A stretch of 9,032 nt of DNA from Chloracidobacterium sp. UBA7659 (GCA_002483395.1 DLHV01000154.1:2182-11213), one strand, 5' to 3'; positions 1 through 7,069 are shown, counted from the stretch's first letter. A program made the numbers and translations. Notes: generated by a model from the letters alone, not told the origin.

Positions 1-1
1 T

Positions 2-2500
2 AAAAATGGCGGAAGTCAAGTATTTTCTGAAGATAATAAATGGCTTGGTTATTTAATTTCGCCTGATGCTAAGACAATCGAAACACTTACAAAAGAAAAG
101 AAGCCAATCATCAGAAAATTTGAACTGATGAATCTCGCCACCGGAGAAACAAGCAAAGTCGAGAATATTTCTTCGTTTGGTTTCAGCAAAGACGGAAAGT
201 TTCTTGCCTTGAAACCGAATCCTGATCCGAAATCGGAAAGCAAAACAAGCACGATTATTGTCAGCAATTTAGCCACGGGAATGGATTTCACGTTCGGCAA
301 TGTTAAAGAATATGTGTGGAGCGACCAAGGTTCGCTGCTGGCAATGATCGTTGATACAAAAGAAGTTGTCGGAAACAGCGTAATGCTTTTTGACGGCAAA
401 GTTTCCGTAGTTCTCGATAGCAAAGAAGCTGTTTATAATAAATTAACCTGGCGAAGAGATTCCACCGATCTTGCCGTTTTTCGTTCGCAAAAAACCGAAG
501 GATTCAAAGACGAGACCAACAATATTCTGGTCTGGAAAAATGCTTCCATTTCAAGTGCCGTAAGCGATTTTAATCCTGTGAAAACAGTCGGTTTTCCGGA
601 GGATATGCGGATTCTAGATAAAAAACCGCTCCAATGGTCGGCAGACGGAAATTCCGTTTTCTTTTCCATTGATACGCGGGAAAAATCGCCTGCCAAGCCG
701 AAACCGACTGAAAAGGACGCTCCGAAAGAAAAAGAAGATTTGCCGGAACCTGCGGCTGTTGAGATCTGGAACAGCAAAGACGTTTTAACAATTCCCGAGC
801 AAAAAGCGGACCCGATAGACAATTCCTTTCTTTCAGTCTGGCATTTAGATAAAAACAAGTTTGTCCAAATTGGCAGCAAAGAGGTGAAAGATGTGCGATT
901 CCAGCCTGACAGTAAAATTCTGCTCGGTTTGGATCACACGCCATACGAATTTCAAGAGATGTTTGGCAGACCAAGTTCGGATATTTATTCAATCAACATC
1001 GAAACCGGCGAGCGAAAAAAACTCCTCACCAATGTCGTCTATACGCAAAATGTAAGTCCACGCGGAGATGCATTTCCTTACATCAAGGACAATCACTTTC
1101 ACCTCTACAATTTGGCAACAGGAAAAGACACGAATCTGACTAAGGATATTGACGCATCATTTGTGGACCTCGACGACGACCACCCTGTTCTACAAAAAAG
1201 ACCATACGAATTTGCGGGTTGGGATAAGACCGGCTCATACTTTGTCGCCCATTCAAAATATGACATTTGGAAATTTGATGTCAAAACTGGAAAAGGGACG
1301 CGTTTAACTGATGGAAAAGCCGAGCAAATTGAGAACCGATATATTTCGGTTGACAATCGTAGTAGATACATCAATTTGGACGAACCTATTTACGTTCAGA
1401 GAGTTGGAGATTGGAGCAAAAAATCGGGTTATTCAAAACTCATCGGAAGTTCTCTAAATCATATCTTTTGGGGGGATGCCAGAGTTGGTCGTTTAACGAT
1501 GGCAAAAGATAAAGAAGTTGCCGCATTTATGATCGAAAAACATAACGACTCGCCGGATGTCTTCGTTTCCCGCGACGGGACTTCAAATATCCAACAAGTC
1601 TCGAAAACAAATCCGTTGGAAAATGAATTTAAGCCCGGAAAAGCCGAGTTAATCGAATATACAAACGCCAACGGCATAAAACTTCAAGGCAGTTTGTATT
1701 ATCCCGATGATTACACGCCCGGCAAAAAATATCCGATGATTACCTATATCTACGAAAGGTTGTCAGATGGTTTTCATTCCTATAATGTACCGTCCAAAAC
1801 TAATTACTATGGTAGGAGAGTGTTCACCAGCAAAGGATATTTCGTGTTCAACCCGGATATTGTTTTTGATGCGGGTGATCCGGGAGTTTCTTCGGTTAAA
1901 ACTTTGGAAATCGCCGTCAAAGCGGTGGTTGATAAAGGACTGGTTGATGCGAAAAAAGTCGGATTGGTCGGGCATTCGTGGGGCGGTTATCAAGCGGCTT
2001 TTGCCGTCACCGGAACTAATATTTTCGCCGCTGTCGTGGCAGGTTCGGGTATTTCAGACTTGCTGACAATGTATGGCACCCTCACGCCGCAATTCCAAAA
2101 TCAGTTTGAGAGTAAGCATTTTGAAGTTGGTCAGGAGCGAATGGTAAATCCGCCTTGGCAAGATATAAAAGACTATTTACGCAATTCGGCGATTCCCAAT
2201 ATTGACAAAATGCAAACGCCTTTGCTGATGGAAGTAGGTGATGCCGATACCAATGTTAATCCGGGACAAGGGCATCAAATGTATAATGCGGCACGCCGTG
2301 CCAAAAAAGAGATGGTCTTGCTGGTTTATGCCAAGGAAGGACACGGTTTACGCGAAGAAAAAAATCAAGCTGACTATCAAAAAAGAATTTTAGAATGGTT
2401 TGGACACTACCTGAAGGGTGACCCGCCAAAGAGTTGGATAAAAGATAATATTTCGAATGAAAAACAACAGGAATTATTGAAAAAAAGGGAACTGGAATAA
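2..2500 (+). CDS. S9-family (prolyl oligopeptidase-type) serine peptidase, 5'-truncated by window edge
   Basis: Seen: the frame is open from base 2, so the ATG at 128 is an internal Met and the gene begins upstream of the window. The N-terminal two thirds carries repeated blade-like units (NLATGE, NLATGM, NIETGERKKL, NLATGKDTNL, DVKTGKGTRLT), typical of an S9 beta-propeller. The last ~260 residues form an alpha/beta hydrolase. Its nucleophile Ser is in GHSWGGY (codon 1976-1978), the Asp in GDADTNV (codon 2246-2248) and the His in EGHG (codon 2342-2344), so the catalytic triad is complete. Known: S9 enzymes cleave short peptides, and related bacterial ones are often exported. Any signal peptide would lie outside the window. 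The YIYERLS stretch sits where many relatives have HGGP, which suggests a distinct subfamily. A Pro/Lys/Glu-rich loop near 680-750 is probably an inter-blade insertion. The gene is AT-richer than the genes to its right. Specificity cannot be assigned. Confidence 0.93.
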   Translation, partial: KNGGSQVFSEDNKWLGYLISPDAKTIETLTKEKKPIIRKFELMNLATGETSKVENISSFGFSKDGKFLALKPNPDPKSESKTSTIIVSNLATGMDFTFGNVKEYVWSDQGSLLAMIVDTKEVVGNSVMLFDGKVSVVLDSKEAVYNKLTWRRDSTDLAVFRSQKTEGFKDETNNILVWKNASISSAVSDFNPVKTVGFPEDMRILDKKPLQWSADGNSVFFSIDTREKSPAKPKPTEKDAPKEKEDLPEPAAVEIWNSKDVLTIPEQKADPIDNSFLSVWHLDKNKFVQIGSKEVKDVRFQPDSKILLGLDHTPYEFQEMFGRPSSDIYSINIETGERKKLLTNVVYTQNVSPRGDAFPYIKDNHFHLYNLATGKDTNLTKDIDASFVDLDDDHPVLQKRPYEFAGWDKTGSYFVAHSKYDIWKFDVKTGKGTRLTDGKAEQIENRYISVDNRSRYINLDEPIYVQRVGDWSKKSGYSKLIGSSLNHIFWGDARVGRLTMAKDKEVAAFMIEKHNDSPDVFVSRDGTSNIQQVSKTNPLENEFKPGKAELIEYTNANGIKLQGSLYYPDDYTPGKKYPMITYIYERLSDGFHSYNVPSKTNYYGRRVFTSKGYFVFNPDIVFDAGDPGVSSVKTLEIAVKAVVDKGLVDAKKVGLVGHSWGGYQAAFAVTGTNIFAAVVAGSGISDLLTMYGTLTPQFQNQFESKHFEVGQERMVNPPWQDIKDYLRNSAIPNIDKMQTPLLMEVGDADTNVNPGQGHQMYNAARRAKKEMVLLVYAKEGHGLREEKNQADYQKRILEWFGHYLKGDPPKSWIKDNISNEKQQELLKKRELE

Positions 2501-2882
2501 AAACGTCAACGAATTACTTTTGAAGTACAAATTTTATTGAATTTGGATTGGCTTCGCGTACAAAGCTATACTGAGTTCGAGTCTCTCCCGAGTACACCGA
2601 TCGTTCAATCGCCAGTGCGCGAGATAGAATATTTTGCCAGCGAAATCGTGAATATCCCCAGCATCCCGACCTTAGATTCCTGTTATCTGCCCATTAGTTA
2701 AGAATCCGGTGTAAAATGACATTCATCAATGTAAAATGTCACATATCACCACATCGCCCGAAATCGTGATATTGCGAATAATTTCTGGGACTATTTTATA
2801 GGGTAGCACGGATGGAGAATGAAAATCCGTCTTAGGAATGCAGCAGCTACTGCAGGTAATCTGTCAGTAATCGTCTGCTATA
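2501..2882. other. Intergenic stretch without a recognisable gene
   Basis: No convincing gene or strong terminator follows the peptidase. The peptidase frame happens to stay open for 66 codons beyond its TAA, to a TAA at 2699-2701, but has no start, ribosome site or recognisable motif. A small inverted repeat, ACGGAT (2808-2813) and ATCCGT (2825-2830) with an 11-base loop, is present but has no T-run. The only striking structure is the pair of 12-bp repeats at 2710-2741, listed separately. The stretch probably holds decayed mobile DNA or the element side of the attachment locus. Confidence 0.5.
2710..2741 (+). repeat. Two near-identical 12-bp direct repeats, possible IS-end remnant
   Basis: TGTAAAATGACA (2710-2721) and TGTAAAATGTCA (2730-2741) differ at one base and start exactly 20 bp apart, about two helical turns. 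From memory, repeated AT-rich short motifs at regular spacing occur at the ends of IS21-family elements as transposase sites. No istA/istB-like coding sequence is visible nearby, so this would be an orphan end. An operator for an unseen regulator is an alternative. Confidence 0.35.
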
Positions 2883-2904
2883 GGATGGTTGCAAAATGGT
2901 TGCA
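2883..2904 (+). repeat. Left pair of putative integrase arm-type sites
   Basis: Two 11-bp tandem units, GGATGGTTGCA (2883-2893) and AAATGGTTGCA (2894-2904), share ATGGTTGCA. They are in the same orientation as, and differ by one base in the nine-base core from, the pair at 3101-3122 on the other side of the tRNA-Pro fragment. Tyrosine recombinases bind such repeated arm sites through their N-terminal domain. Assigning these to this integrase is an inference from position and repetition. Confidence 0.55.
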
Positions 2905-3010
2905 CTTTTCTCGATGCATATTGGTTCAATAGTTTCAGGGATTGCTGGAAAGTATTAATTTTAATGCATTTTGATTAACTTTGAGAACTTATGATTTACC
3001 TTCAGGTTGG

Positions 3011-3055
3011 TTGGGGTGCGAGAGGTCGTGAGTTCAAATCTCGCCGTCCCGACCA
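3011..3055 (+). other. Attachment-site core: 3' fragment of tRNA-Pro(GGG)
   Basis: Read back from the CCA end, the segment fits a tRNA 3' half exactly. It has anticodon loop TTGGGGT (3011-3017, anticodon GGG with U33 and G37), 3' anticodon stem GCGAG (3018-3022), variable loop AGGTC (3023-3027), T-stem GTGAG/CTCGC (3028-3032, 3040-3044) around loop TTCAAAT, 3' acceptor strand CGTCCCG (3045-3051), discriminator A and CCA (3053-3055). Upstream of 3011 the bases no longer pair with GCGAG, and no 5' acceptor, D-arm or 5' anticodon strand exists. It is therefore not a functional tRNA. A breakpoint at the anticodon loop is the classic crossover location for tRNA-targeting tyrosine recombinases, and such an integrase lies 530 bp downstream. 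Confidence 0.85.
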
Positions 3056-3061
3056 ATAAAC

Positions 3062-3098
3062 ATGGGGCTTTCAGCGATTTGCGGAAAGCCCCATTTTT
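3062..3098 (+). terminator. Rho-independent terminator after the tRNA-Pro fragment
   Basis: A perfect 11-bp stem pairs 3062-3072 (ATGGGGCTTTC) with 3084-3094 (GAAAGCCCCAT). It closes an 11-base loop and is followed by T residues through 3098. It begins seven bases after the CCA. Elements that insert into tRNA genes often carry a terminator beside their core so that the restored tRNA transcript still ends correctly. Confidence 0.85.
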
Positions 3099-3100
3099 AA

Positions 3101-3122
3101 AGATGGTGGCAAGATGGTGGCA
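3101..3122 (+). repeat. Right pair of putative integrase arm-type sites
   Basis: The unit AGATGGTGGCA occurs twice in perfect tandem (3101-3111 and 3112-3122), 45 bp after the tRNA fragment. It matches the left pair at 2883-2904 with the same 11-bp period and the same orientation; the combined consensus is ATGGTKGCA. The likely role is integrase arm binding on the int-proximal side. This is inferred, with no direct evidence of binding. Confidence 0.55.
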
Positions 3123-3309
3123 GTTTCCGTTTTCATACCTTTTCCCGATCAAAATTTCCAATAACTAATCAAAGCTTTTCTTGCGTTGTGCAAAGATTCG
3201 CCAACCGGAGCAGAAGTGCGCCGTTCGGTTCGTTTCTGTTTCATTTTACGTAAATCGTCATTGGAAATAGGCTTTTTTTCAAGGCACGTATCTTGCCAAT
3301 GTGGCAGTT

Positions 3310-3314
3310 GGAGG
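3310..3314 (+). promoter_or_regulatory. Shine-Dalgarno GGAGG that sets the excisionase start
   Basis: GGAGG lies nine bases before the ATG at 3324. It supports that start over the ATG at 3186, which has no ribosome site and would add 46 residues unlike the family. A short inverted repeat TGCCA-ATG-TGGCA (3294-3306) lies just upstream and could be an operator, but this is weak. Confidence 0.7.
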
Positions 3315-3323
3315 ACATTGCTA

Positions 3324-3578
3324 ATGGTTGAAGTAGTTACCATCGAGAAAACCGAACTGATCCGCTTAATTGACACATCGATCGCGGGAGCGATCGAGAA
3401 GGCTATCAATTCAACGAAGCCGCCGGACATCATGACGAAGGCAGAGGTTGCGAAGTATCTCAAGAAGTCTCTCCCAACCATAAACCGGTGGATGAGATAT
3501 CACGGACTTCCTTATCACGGCGTCGGTCGCCCATCATTCAATCGTGCCGAAGTTGACGAATGGCTAACTCAGATCTGA
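3324..3578 (+). CDS. Excisionase-like helix-turn-helix protein
   Basis: This is a small 84-residue protein. Residues 1-35 are a variable, helical N-terminal part. Residues 37-81 form a winged helix-turn-helix of the excisionase/MerR-like type: MTKAEVAKYL, then the recognition region TINRWMRYHGLPYHGVGRPSF and the usual closing helix AEVDEWL. Known: such proteins bend DNA at att sites to drive excision, or act as transcriptional regulators of the integrase. The gene directly precedes the recombinase; its TGA overlaps that gene's ribosome site, so the two are translationally coupled. The position between the att core and int makes an excision or directionality role likely. A plain repressor remains possible, because the HTH family alone does not separate the two roles. 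Confidence 0.82.
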   Translation: MVEVVTIEKTELIRLIDTSIAGAIEKAINSTKPPDIMTKAEVAKYLKKSLPTINRWMRYHGLPYHGVGRPSFNRAEVDEWLTQI

Positions 3579-3585
3579 GGAAAGT

Positions 3586-4674
3586 ATGGCAGTTTATAAA
3601 CGGTACAAGGGAAGGAAAATCTCATCGAAGCATCCGGCCTATAGCAAAGCCCGCTGGTGGGTCTATAAGCGTATAAAGGGACAGCCTACTCTTCACCAGG
3701 GCATTCCTGAAGCGCGAACACGAGAAGAAGCCGAACTGGCTGAAAGGCAGCTCGTGAAGAAGATGTTTGACAAATCCTATGGCGTAACCGACAGCACAAC
3801 TACCTTCGAAAGTTTTGTTGAATCGACCTATCGAAAATACGTCGAGCAAAACAACGTAAATAAGATTGCCAAGAACCAGTATATACGGCTACTGCTCAGC
3901 CATTTTAAGAACCGGCCGCTGCATACAATTACCCCGCAAGACTGCCGTGACTGCCAATCCAAGCTCCAATCAAAATCGAACAAACGGAAGACGAAAAGCA
4001 GCCTCTCTCCCTCCTCTATAAACCGGATCATGTCCACCGCTTCGAAGATCTTTAGCCTTGCATGCGAGGAGGGAATTCTCGATCGCAACCCGATGCAGTA
4101 TGTCAAAGCTCTTCCGGAGCCGCCGCCACGCAAGCGGCTGCTGACTGCCCAACAAAAAGAGAGTTTGTGGCAGGAACTCGATAAGGATCAACTATTGATC
4201 CGGCTTGTCATTTTGGCAGTAAACCTGCCGCTACGACGCGGCCAGCTCCTGGCCTTAGATGAGAACGCCCTGGACTTTGAGCAGGAGCGAATCGCCGTTA
4301 TCCGATCCAAGGGGCGACCGCCGCGTTTAGTGCCGATGAATAAAACGGCTGCATCAGTATTACGCGCAATGATCGCGGACAAGCAATTACCTTTCCCTCT
4401 CAAGGACTTTCGCAAGCGATGGAACCCTGCTCTTATTCGAGCCGGGATTAACAAACTCGGTGGAACCCGGGAAGAGAATTATCATTTCCACGACCTTCGC
4501 AGCTATTTCGCGAGTGAACTTATTCGTCGGAATACTAATCCACTCGTAGTTCAAAATCTCTTCGCTCATTCAGATATGAGCATAACCAATATCTACGCTG
4601 ATACTGATGCAGACCTGATGTTGGAAGCGGTGAAACGTCTCGATGATGTGCAACAAACTGAGGGTATTCAATAA
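3586..4674 (+). CDS. int: Tyrosine recombinase / site-specific integrase
   Basis: The protein has 362 residues, normal for the family. Residues ~1-65 are a basic arm-DNA-binding domain, ~70-180 a helical core-binding domain and ~185-350 the catalytic domain. Visible catalytic residues are Arg217 (in LPLRRGQ), Lys242 (RSKGRPP), His302 and Arg305 (HDLRS), His328 (LFAHSD, where many relatives have LGHSS) and the nucleophile Tyr337 (NIYADTD). All are present, so the enzyme is probably active. GAGG (3577-3580) overlaps the upstream stop and is five bases from ATG 3586. Function: it cuts and rejoins att DNA through a covalent phosphotyrosine link, with the tRNA-Pro fragment at 3011-3055 as the obvious core target. 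No cofactor gene other than the excisionase-like protein is visible. Confidence 0.95.
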   Translation: MAVYKRYKGRKISSKHPAYSKARWWVYKRIKGQPTLHQGIPEARTREEAELAERQLVKKMFDKSYGVTDSTTTFESFVESTYRKYVEQNNVNKIAKNQYIRLLLSHFKNRPLHTITPQDCRDCQSKLQSKSNKRKTKSSLSPSSINRIMSTASKIFSLACEEGILDRNPMQYVKALPEPPPRKRLLTAQQKESLWQELDKDQLLIRLVILAVNLPLRRGQLLALDENALDFEQERIAVIRSKGRPPRLVPMNKTAASVLRAMIADKQLPFPLKDFRKRWNPALIRAGINKLGGTREENYHFHDLRSYFASELIRRNTNPLVVQNLFAHSDMSITNIYADTDADLMLEAVKRLDDVQQTEGIQ

Positions 4675-4796
4675 GTCTTAGCGAGGGCTTTCAGAGAAAG
4701 TCCCGGAACTCTCGAAGCAGACAGGGCGAGCATTTCAATTTCGAGTGGGTCAAATGACGAGATTTCTGTAAATGTGTCGGCGATTCGGAACTCCAT
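4668..4796 (-). pseudogene. Truncated N-terminal fragment, possibly of a UvrD-like helicase with RelE-like N-terminus
   Basis: The minus strand carries a 42-codon reading frame starting at ATG 4796-4794 and ending inside the tail of int. Its start is well made: AGGTGA overlaps the stop of the upstream minus-strand remnant and only five bases separate stop and start, a coupled operon arrangement. The first residues, MEFRIADTFTE, resemble from memory the beginning of UvrD-type helicases that carry a RelE-like N-terminal domain; the rest is not recognised. The frame runs into the integrase gene, so the gene was cut here and its stop is probably accidental. The helicase identification is tentative. 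Confidence 0.4.
4685..4704. other. Imperfect hairpin downstream of int
   Basis: GGGCTTTC (4685-4692) pairs with GAAAGTCCC (4696-4704) with one bulged T and a three-base loop. No T-run follows on either strand, so it is a weak candidate for a factor-independent terminator of the xis-int transcript. It may simply be a chance structure within the remnant. Confidence 0.25.
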
Positions 4797-4801
4797 TCTT
4801 C

Positions 4802-5299
4802 TCACCTCGCGGAGTCAACTTCGATAACTTTCTTCAAATCTGCAATATGTGTTTCAGTGAACCTAATCGTTAAGTCTTTCTGAGCGAGAATAACTTCCAT
4901 CTCGTCTGAATCTTCGATTGAGAGGAACAATGAAAGAATCAGATCCTCGCAATTGTTCGCATACTTAAACATTGCGGAGTGATTCGGACACAGCGCCAAA
5001 TAGTTTTGATAGTGTCGCGCATCCAGACCGAGAATAAACTCAACCGTTTCAAAATAGGTCTCGCATCGCATGTAGAAGATGGCGATGGCTTTGCTGCGCG
5101 TGAGATGATCAGCCTTGTTTTTAAGGAATTTCAAAAGTCGTCAGGTAGCGTGTTAGAATCGCTAGTGATCAATCAATAAGCGGTGAAACAAACTGCACAG
5201 GGAAATTCGCGGATCGTATCTCATCCGGAAAACTATTCTGTCGAGCTGCTCCTTTTCCAAGGCAATGTGAATTTCAGCCGGAACAAGAACCCTTCGGAT
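4802..5299 (-). pseudogene. Frameshifted remnant of a protein with a C-terminal zinc-finger/HNH-like module
   Basis: Three consecutive minus-strand segments read as protein in different frames. From 5299, a helical piece (PAEIHIALEKEQLDR) is followed by a shift near 5220. The next frame reads EFPCAVC (cysteines at 5199-5197 and 5190-5188), then a TGA at 5175-5173, NTLPDDF and another TGA at 5133-5131. A further shift occurs at the A-run near 5125. The last frame, open from a TTG at 5134 to the stop at 4802, includes CETYFE and LALCPNHSAMF (Cys 4990-4988, His 4981-4979). The CxxC ... CPNH pattern suggests a treble-clef zinc-finger or HNH-like fold as found at the C-terminus of large accessory proteins. 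The 5' end is lost at about 5300, where the transporter operon begins. The parent family is unidentified. Confidence 0.6.
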
Positions 5300-5300
5300 A

Positions 5301-7049
5301 ATGAAAAAAATATCCCGCAGAGAATTACTAAAGCTCGGCGGCGTCGCGATCGCGGGAAATACCCTGATCGGATGCGGCGGGACTATACCGAAGCCCTCAG
5401 CAGGCCTTGATGTCGGTCAGGCGCCGGTTGTGACCTCGCAAGGCCGGATTTTGCCGCCGGATGCCGCACGCCTGGAAAAACAGGTCTTATTTGAGGCCGC
5501 CTCCGAACCGCGACATCTGGATATTGCCAGGGATATTTACGGAGCCGGCGTGGCGATAAATTGGGGCGGCGAACCGTTGCTTCGGCGTGACATAGACCAG
5601 AATCTCGTTCCTGCCATGGCCGAATCCTGGCAGGCCGGAAAGAACGGGGAATACTGGGATTTCGTTATCCGCGAAAATGCGCGATGGAGCGACGGTGTAC
5701 CGATTACTGCTGACGACTGGGTTTTTACGTTTCGCCATCTTTCTTCACCTACGCTCGATAACGCCTGGACGTCGTTCTATTACGACATCAAAGGAATTCA
5801 GAACTACAAAGAGGGAAGAGGTCGCGCCCAGGACATCGGCGTTCATGCGGTTGACAAGCGAACCGTAAGGATTTACGGCGAACACGGAGCGATCCCACAC
5901 ATTCCCGCCATGATGGCGTATCAGGCCGCCGTGCCCACGCCTCGGCACAAGGCGGAGAAGGACCCGGAACACTGGGCGGACACAGCGGATAATTTCGTTT
6001 CTTCAGGGCCGATGCGGCTTTTGAAGTGGGAGCATAACCAGCGTTTCGAATGGGACGCGAACCCGTATTACAACGGACCGCACAAACCCGGAATTCAAAG
6101 ATTGATTCAGCTGGTCGGTGCACCGTCGGTCGGATGGTTTAATTCGTGGCTCAACAAGGAAATCGATTACATCGCAATCCTGCAGCCGCAGGAACTCGCC
6201 GAAGTCGTAAACGACAACGAACTGAGTCAATACCTTCATTCGTACAACAATTTTCAGTCAGACTATTTGTCGTTCGATTGTCTGCGTCCGCTGTTCGACG
6301 ATCTGCGGATTCGACAGGCACTTTCGCACGCGATAGATCGAACGCCGTTTTGCGAAAAAGTCATGCTGAAAACATGTGTTCCGGGATTTTCGATGCTGCC
6401 TCCAGGGTTTCCCGCACACAATCCCGAGTTAAAGACGATCCAGGACTTTGACGTCGAAAAGGCCCGTTCGCTGCTTGCCGAGGCGGGTTTTCCGAATGGG
6501 ATGGACGCGAATGGAAATCAGTTAGTGCTACCGCTGTTTTCGAACGGGCGCGACGTCGCTCTGGAATATGTCAAAGACCAGTGGGAACGCTATCTGAATA
6601 TTTCCATCAATCTGCAAATTTTGGAAGGAGCGGTCTGGGGCGCACGGCGGTCGCGCCATGAAATGCCTCTATACCGCGGCCAGTATGAATATGACTACCT
6701 TGATCCGGCAAATATGCTGACCCAGCTTTGGCGTAGCTCCGGAAAAAATGGTTCCCCGCGTCACGCATGGAGAAATGTGCGGTTTGATGAATTAGTGACC
6801 GAGGCAAGCCGTGAAATTGACGACCCGAAACGAATGGATCTCTACCGCAGGGCCGAAAGGATCCTGGTGGAAGACGTTGGCGGACTTTTTCTGACGCACC
6901 AGGTTACCAATCAGGTCTGGTATCCTTACCTGACTGGATTTGAGCCGCAGAAAGACGGCAATATTGTATTTCGTTACCTCGATATTTCACGCTTTCAGAT
7001 GTACATCAGAAACGACGTTGATGATTGGCGGGACCGCTGGTCCGCATAG
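5301..7049 (+). CDS. Solute-binding lipoprotein, family 5 (oligopeptide/dipeptide-type ABC importer)
   Basis: The protein has 582 residues. The N-terminus combines a twin-arginine signal (SRRELLK, residues 5-11), a short hydrophobic stretch and a lipobox LIGC with Cys25, so it is probably a Tat-exported, membrane-anchored lipoprotein. The start ATG 5301 fits this signal, although the ribosome site is poor (GGAA about 20 bases upstream). The mature part has family-5 features: a SEPRHLD-type beginning, WDFVIRENARWSDGVPITAD (residues 119-138), LRIRQALSHAIDR and SMLPPGFPAHNPEL. Role: captures a peptide or similar ligand outside the cytoplasmic membrane and delivers it to a permease pair. The ATPase genes follow at 20 bp and then 10 bp, forming an operon, but no permeases are in the window. 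Ligand type (peptide, nickel chelate, sugar or other) cannot be told from the sequence. Its first bases abut the decayed minus-strand gene. Confidence 0.92.
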   Translation: MKKISRRELLKLGGVAIAGNTLIGCGGTIPKPSAGLDVGQAPVVTSQGRILPPDAARLEKQVLFEAASEPRHLDIARDIYGAGVAINWGGEPLLRRDIDQNLVPAMAESWQAGKNGEYWDFVIRENARWSDGVPITADDWVFTFRHLSSPTLDNAWTSFYYDIKGIQNYKEGRGRAQDIGVHAVDKRTVRIYGEHGAIPHIPAMMAYQAAVPTPRHKAEKDPEHWADTADNFVSSGPMRLLKWEHNQRFEWDANPYYNGPHKPGIQRLIQLVGAPSVGWFNSWLNKEIDYIAILQPQELAEVVNDNELSQYLHSYNNFQSDYLSFDCLRPLFDDLRIRQALSHAIDRTPFCEKVMLKTCVPGFSMLPPGFPAHNPELKTIQDFDVEKARSLLAEAGFPNGMDANGNQLVLPLFSNGRDVALEYVKDQWERYLNISINLQILEGAVWGARRSRHEMPLYRGQYEYDYLDPANMLTQLWRSSGKNGSPRHAWRNVRFDELVTEASREIDDPKRMDLYRRAERILVEDVGGLFLTHQVTNQVWYPYLTGFEPQKDGNIVFRYLDISRFQMYIRNDVDDWRDRWSA

Positions 7050-7069
7050 ATACTCCGTGGTCGCAATAG

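Larger units (their letters stand above)
2883..4674 (+). mobile_element. Recombination module of an integrative element (att - xis - int)
   Basis: This span joins the left arm repeats, the tRNA-Pro 3' fragment, a terminator, the right arm repeats, an excisionase-like gene and a tyrosine recombinase. It is the usual order for islands, prophages or integrative conjugative elements that target tRNA genes. No phage structural, conjugation or replication gene is visible, so the class of element cannot be stated. The element's outer limits are not defined: a second tRNA-Pro core copy is not present elsewhere in the window by eye. Confidence 0.75.

Noticed and set aside
128..130. ATG taken as the start of the S9 peptidase
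   Set aside because: The same frame is open back to base 2 and encodes plausible propeller sequence, so the gene starts before the window.
2570..2600. A second tRNA-like 3' end (GAGTTCGAGTCTC followed by CCCGAGT)
   Set aside because: The T-stem pairs only three bases, the CCA position does not fit and no other arm is present. It may be chance or a very old scar.
2930..3055. A complete tRNA-Pro gene
   Set aside because: No 5' acceptor strand (CGGGACG-like), D-arm or 5' anticodon strand occurs upstream of 3011; only the 3' half is present.
2961..3161. Minus-strand 66-codon frame with GTARFELTTSRTP-like text
   Set aside because: It is the antisense translation of the tRNA-Pro 3' half and its terminator, a well-known kind of spurious gene.
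3186..3323. 46-residue N-terminal extension of the excisionase-like protein
   Set aside because: There is no ribosome site at 3186, the composition is unlike the family, and GGAGG sits at the right distance before ATG 3324.
4979..5410. Small plus-strand reading frames between int and the binding protein
   Set aside because: They are opposite-strand shadows of the zinc-finger remnant or overlap the Tat signal of the binding-protein gene, and have no family features.
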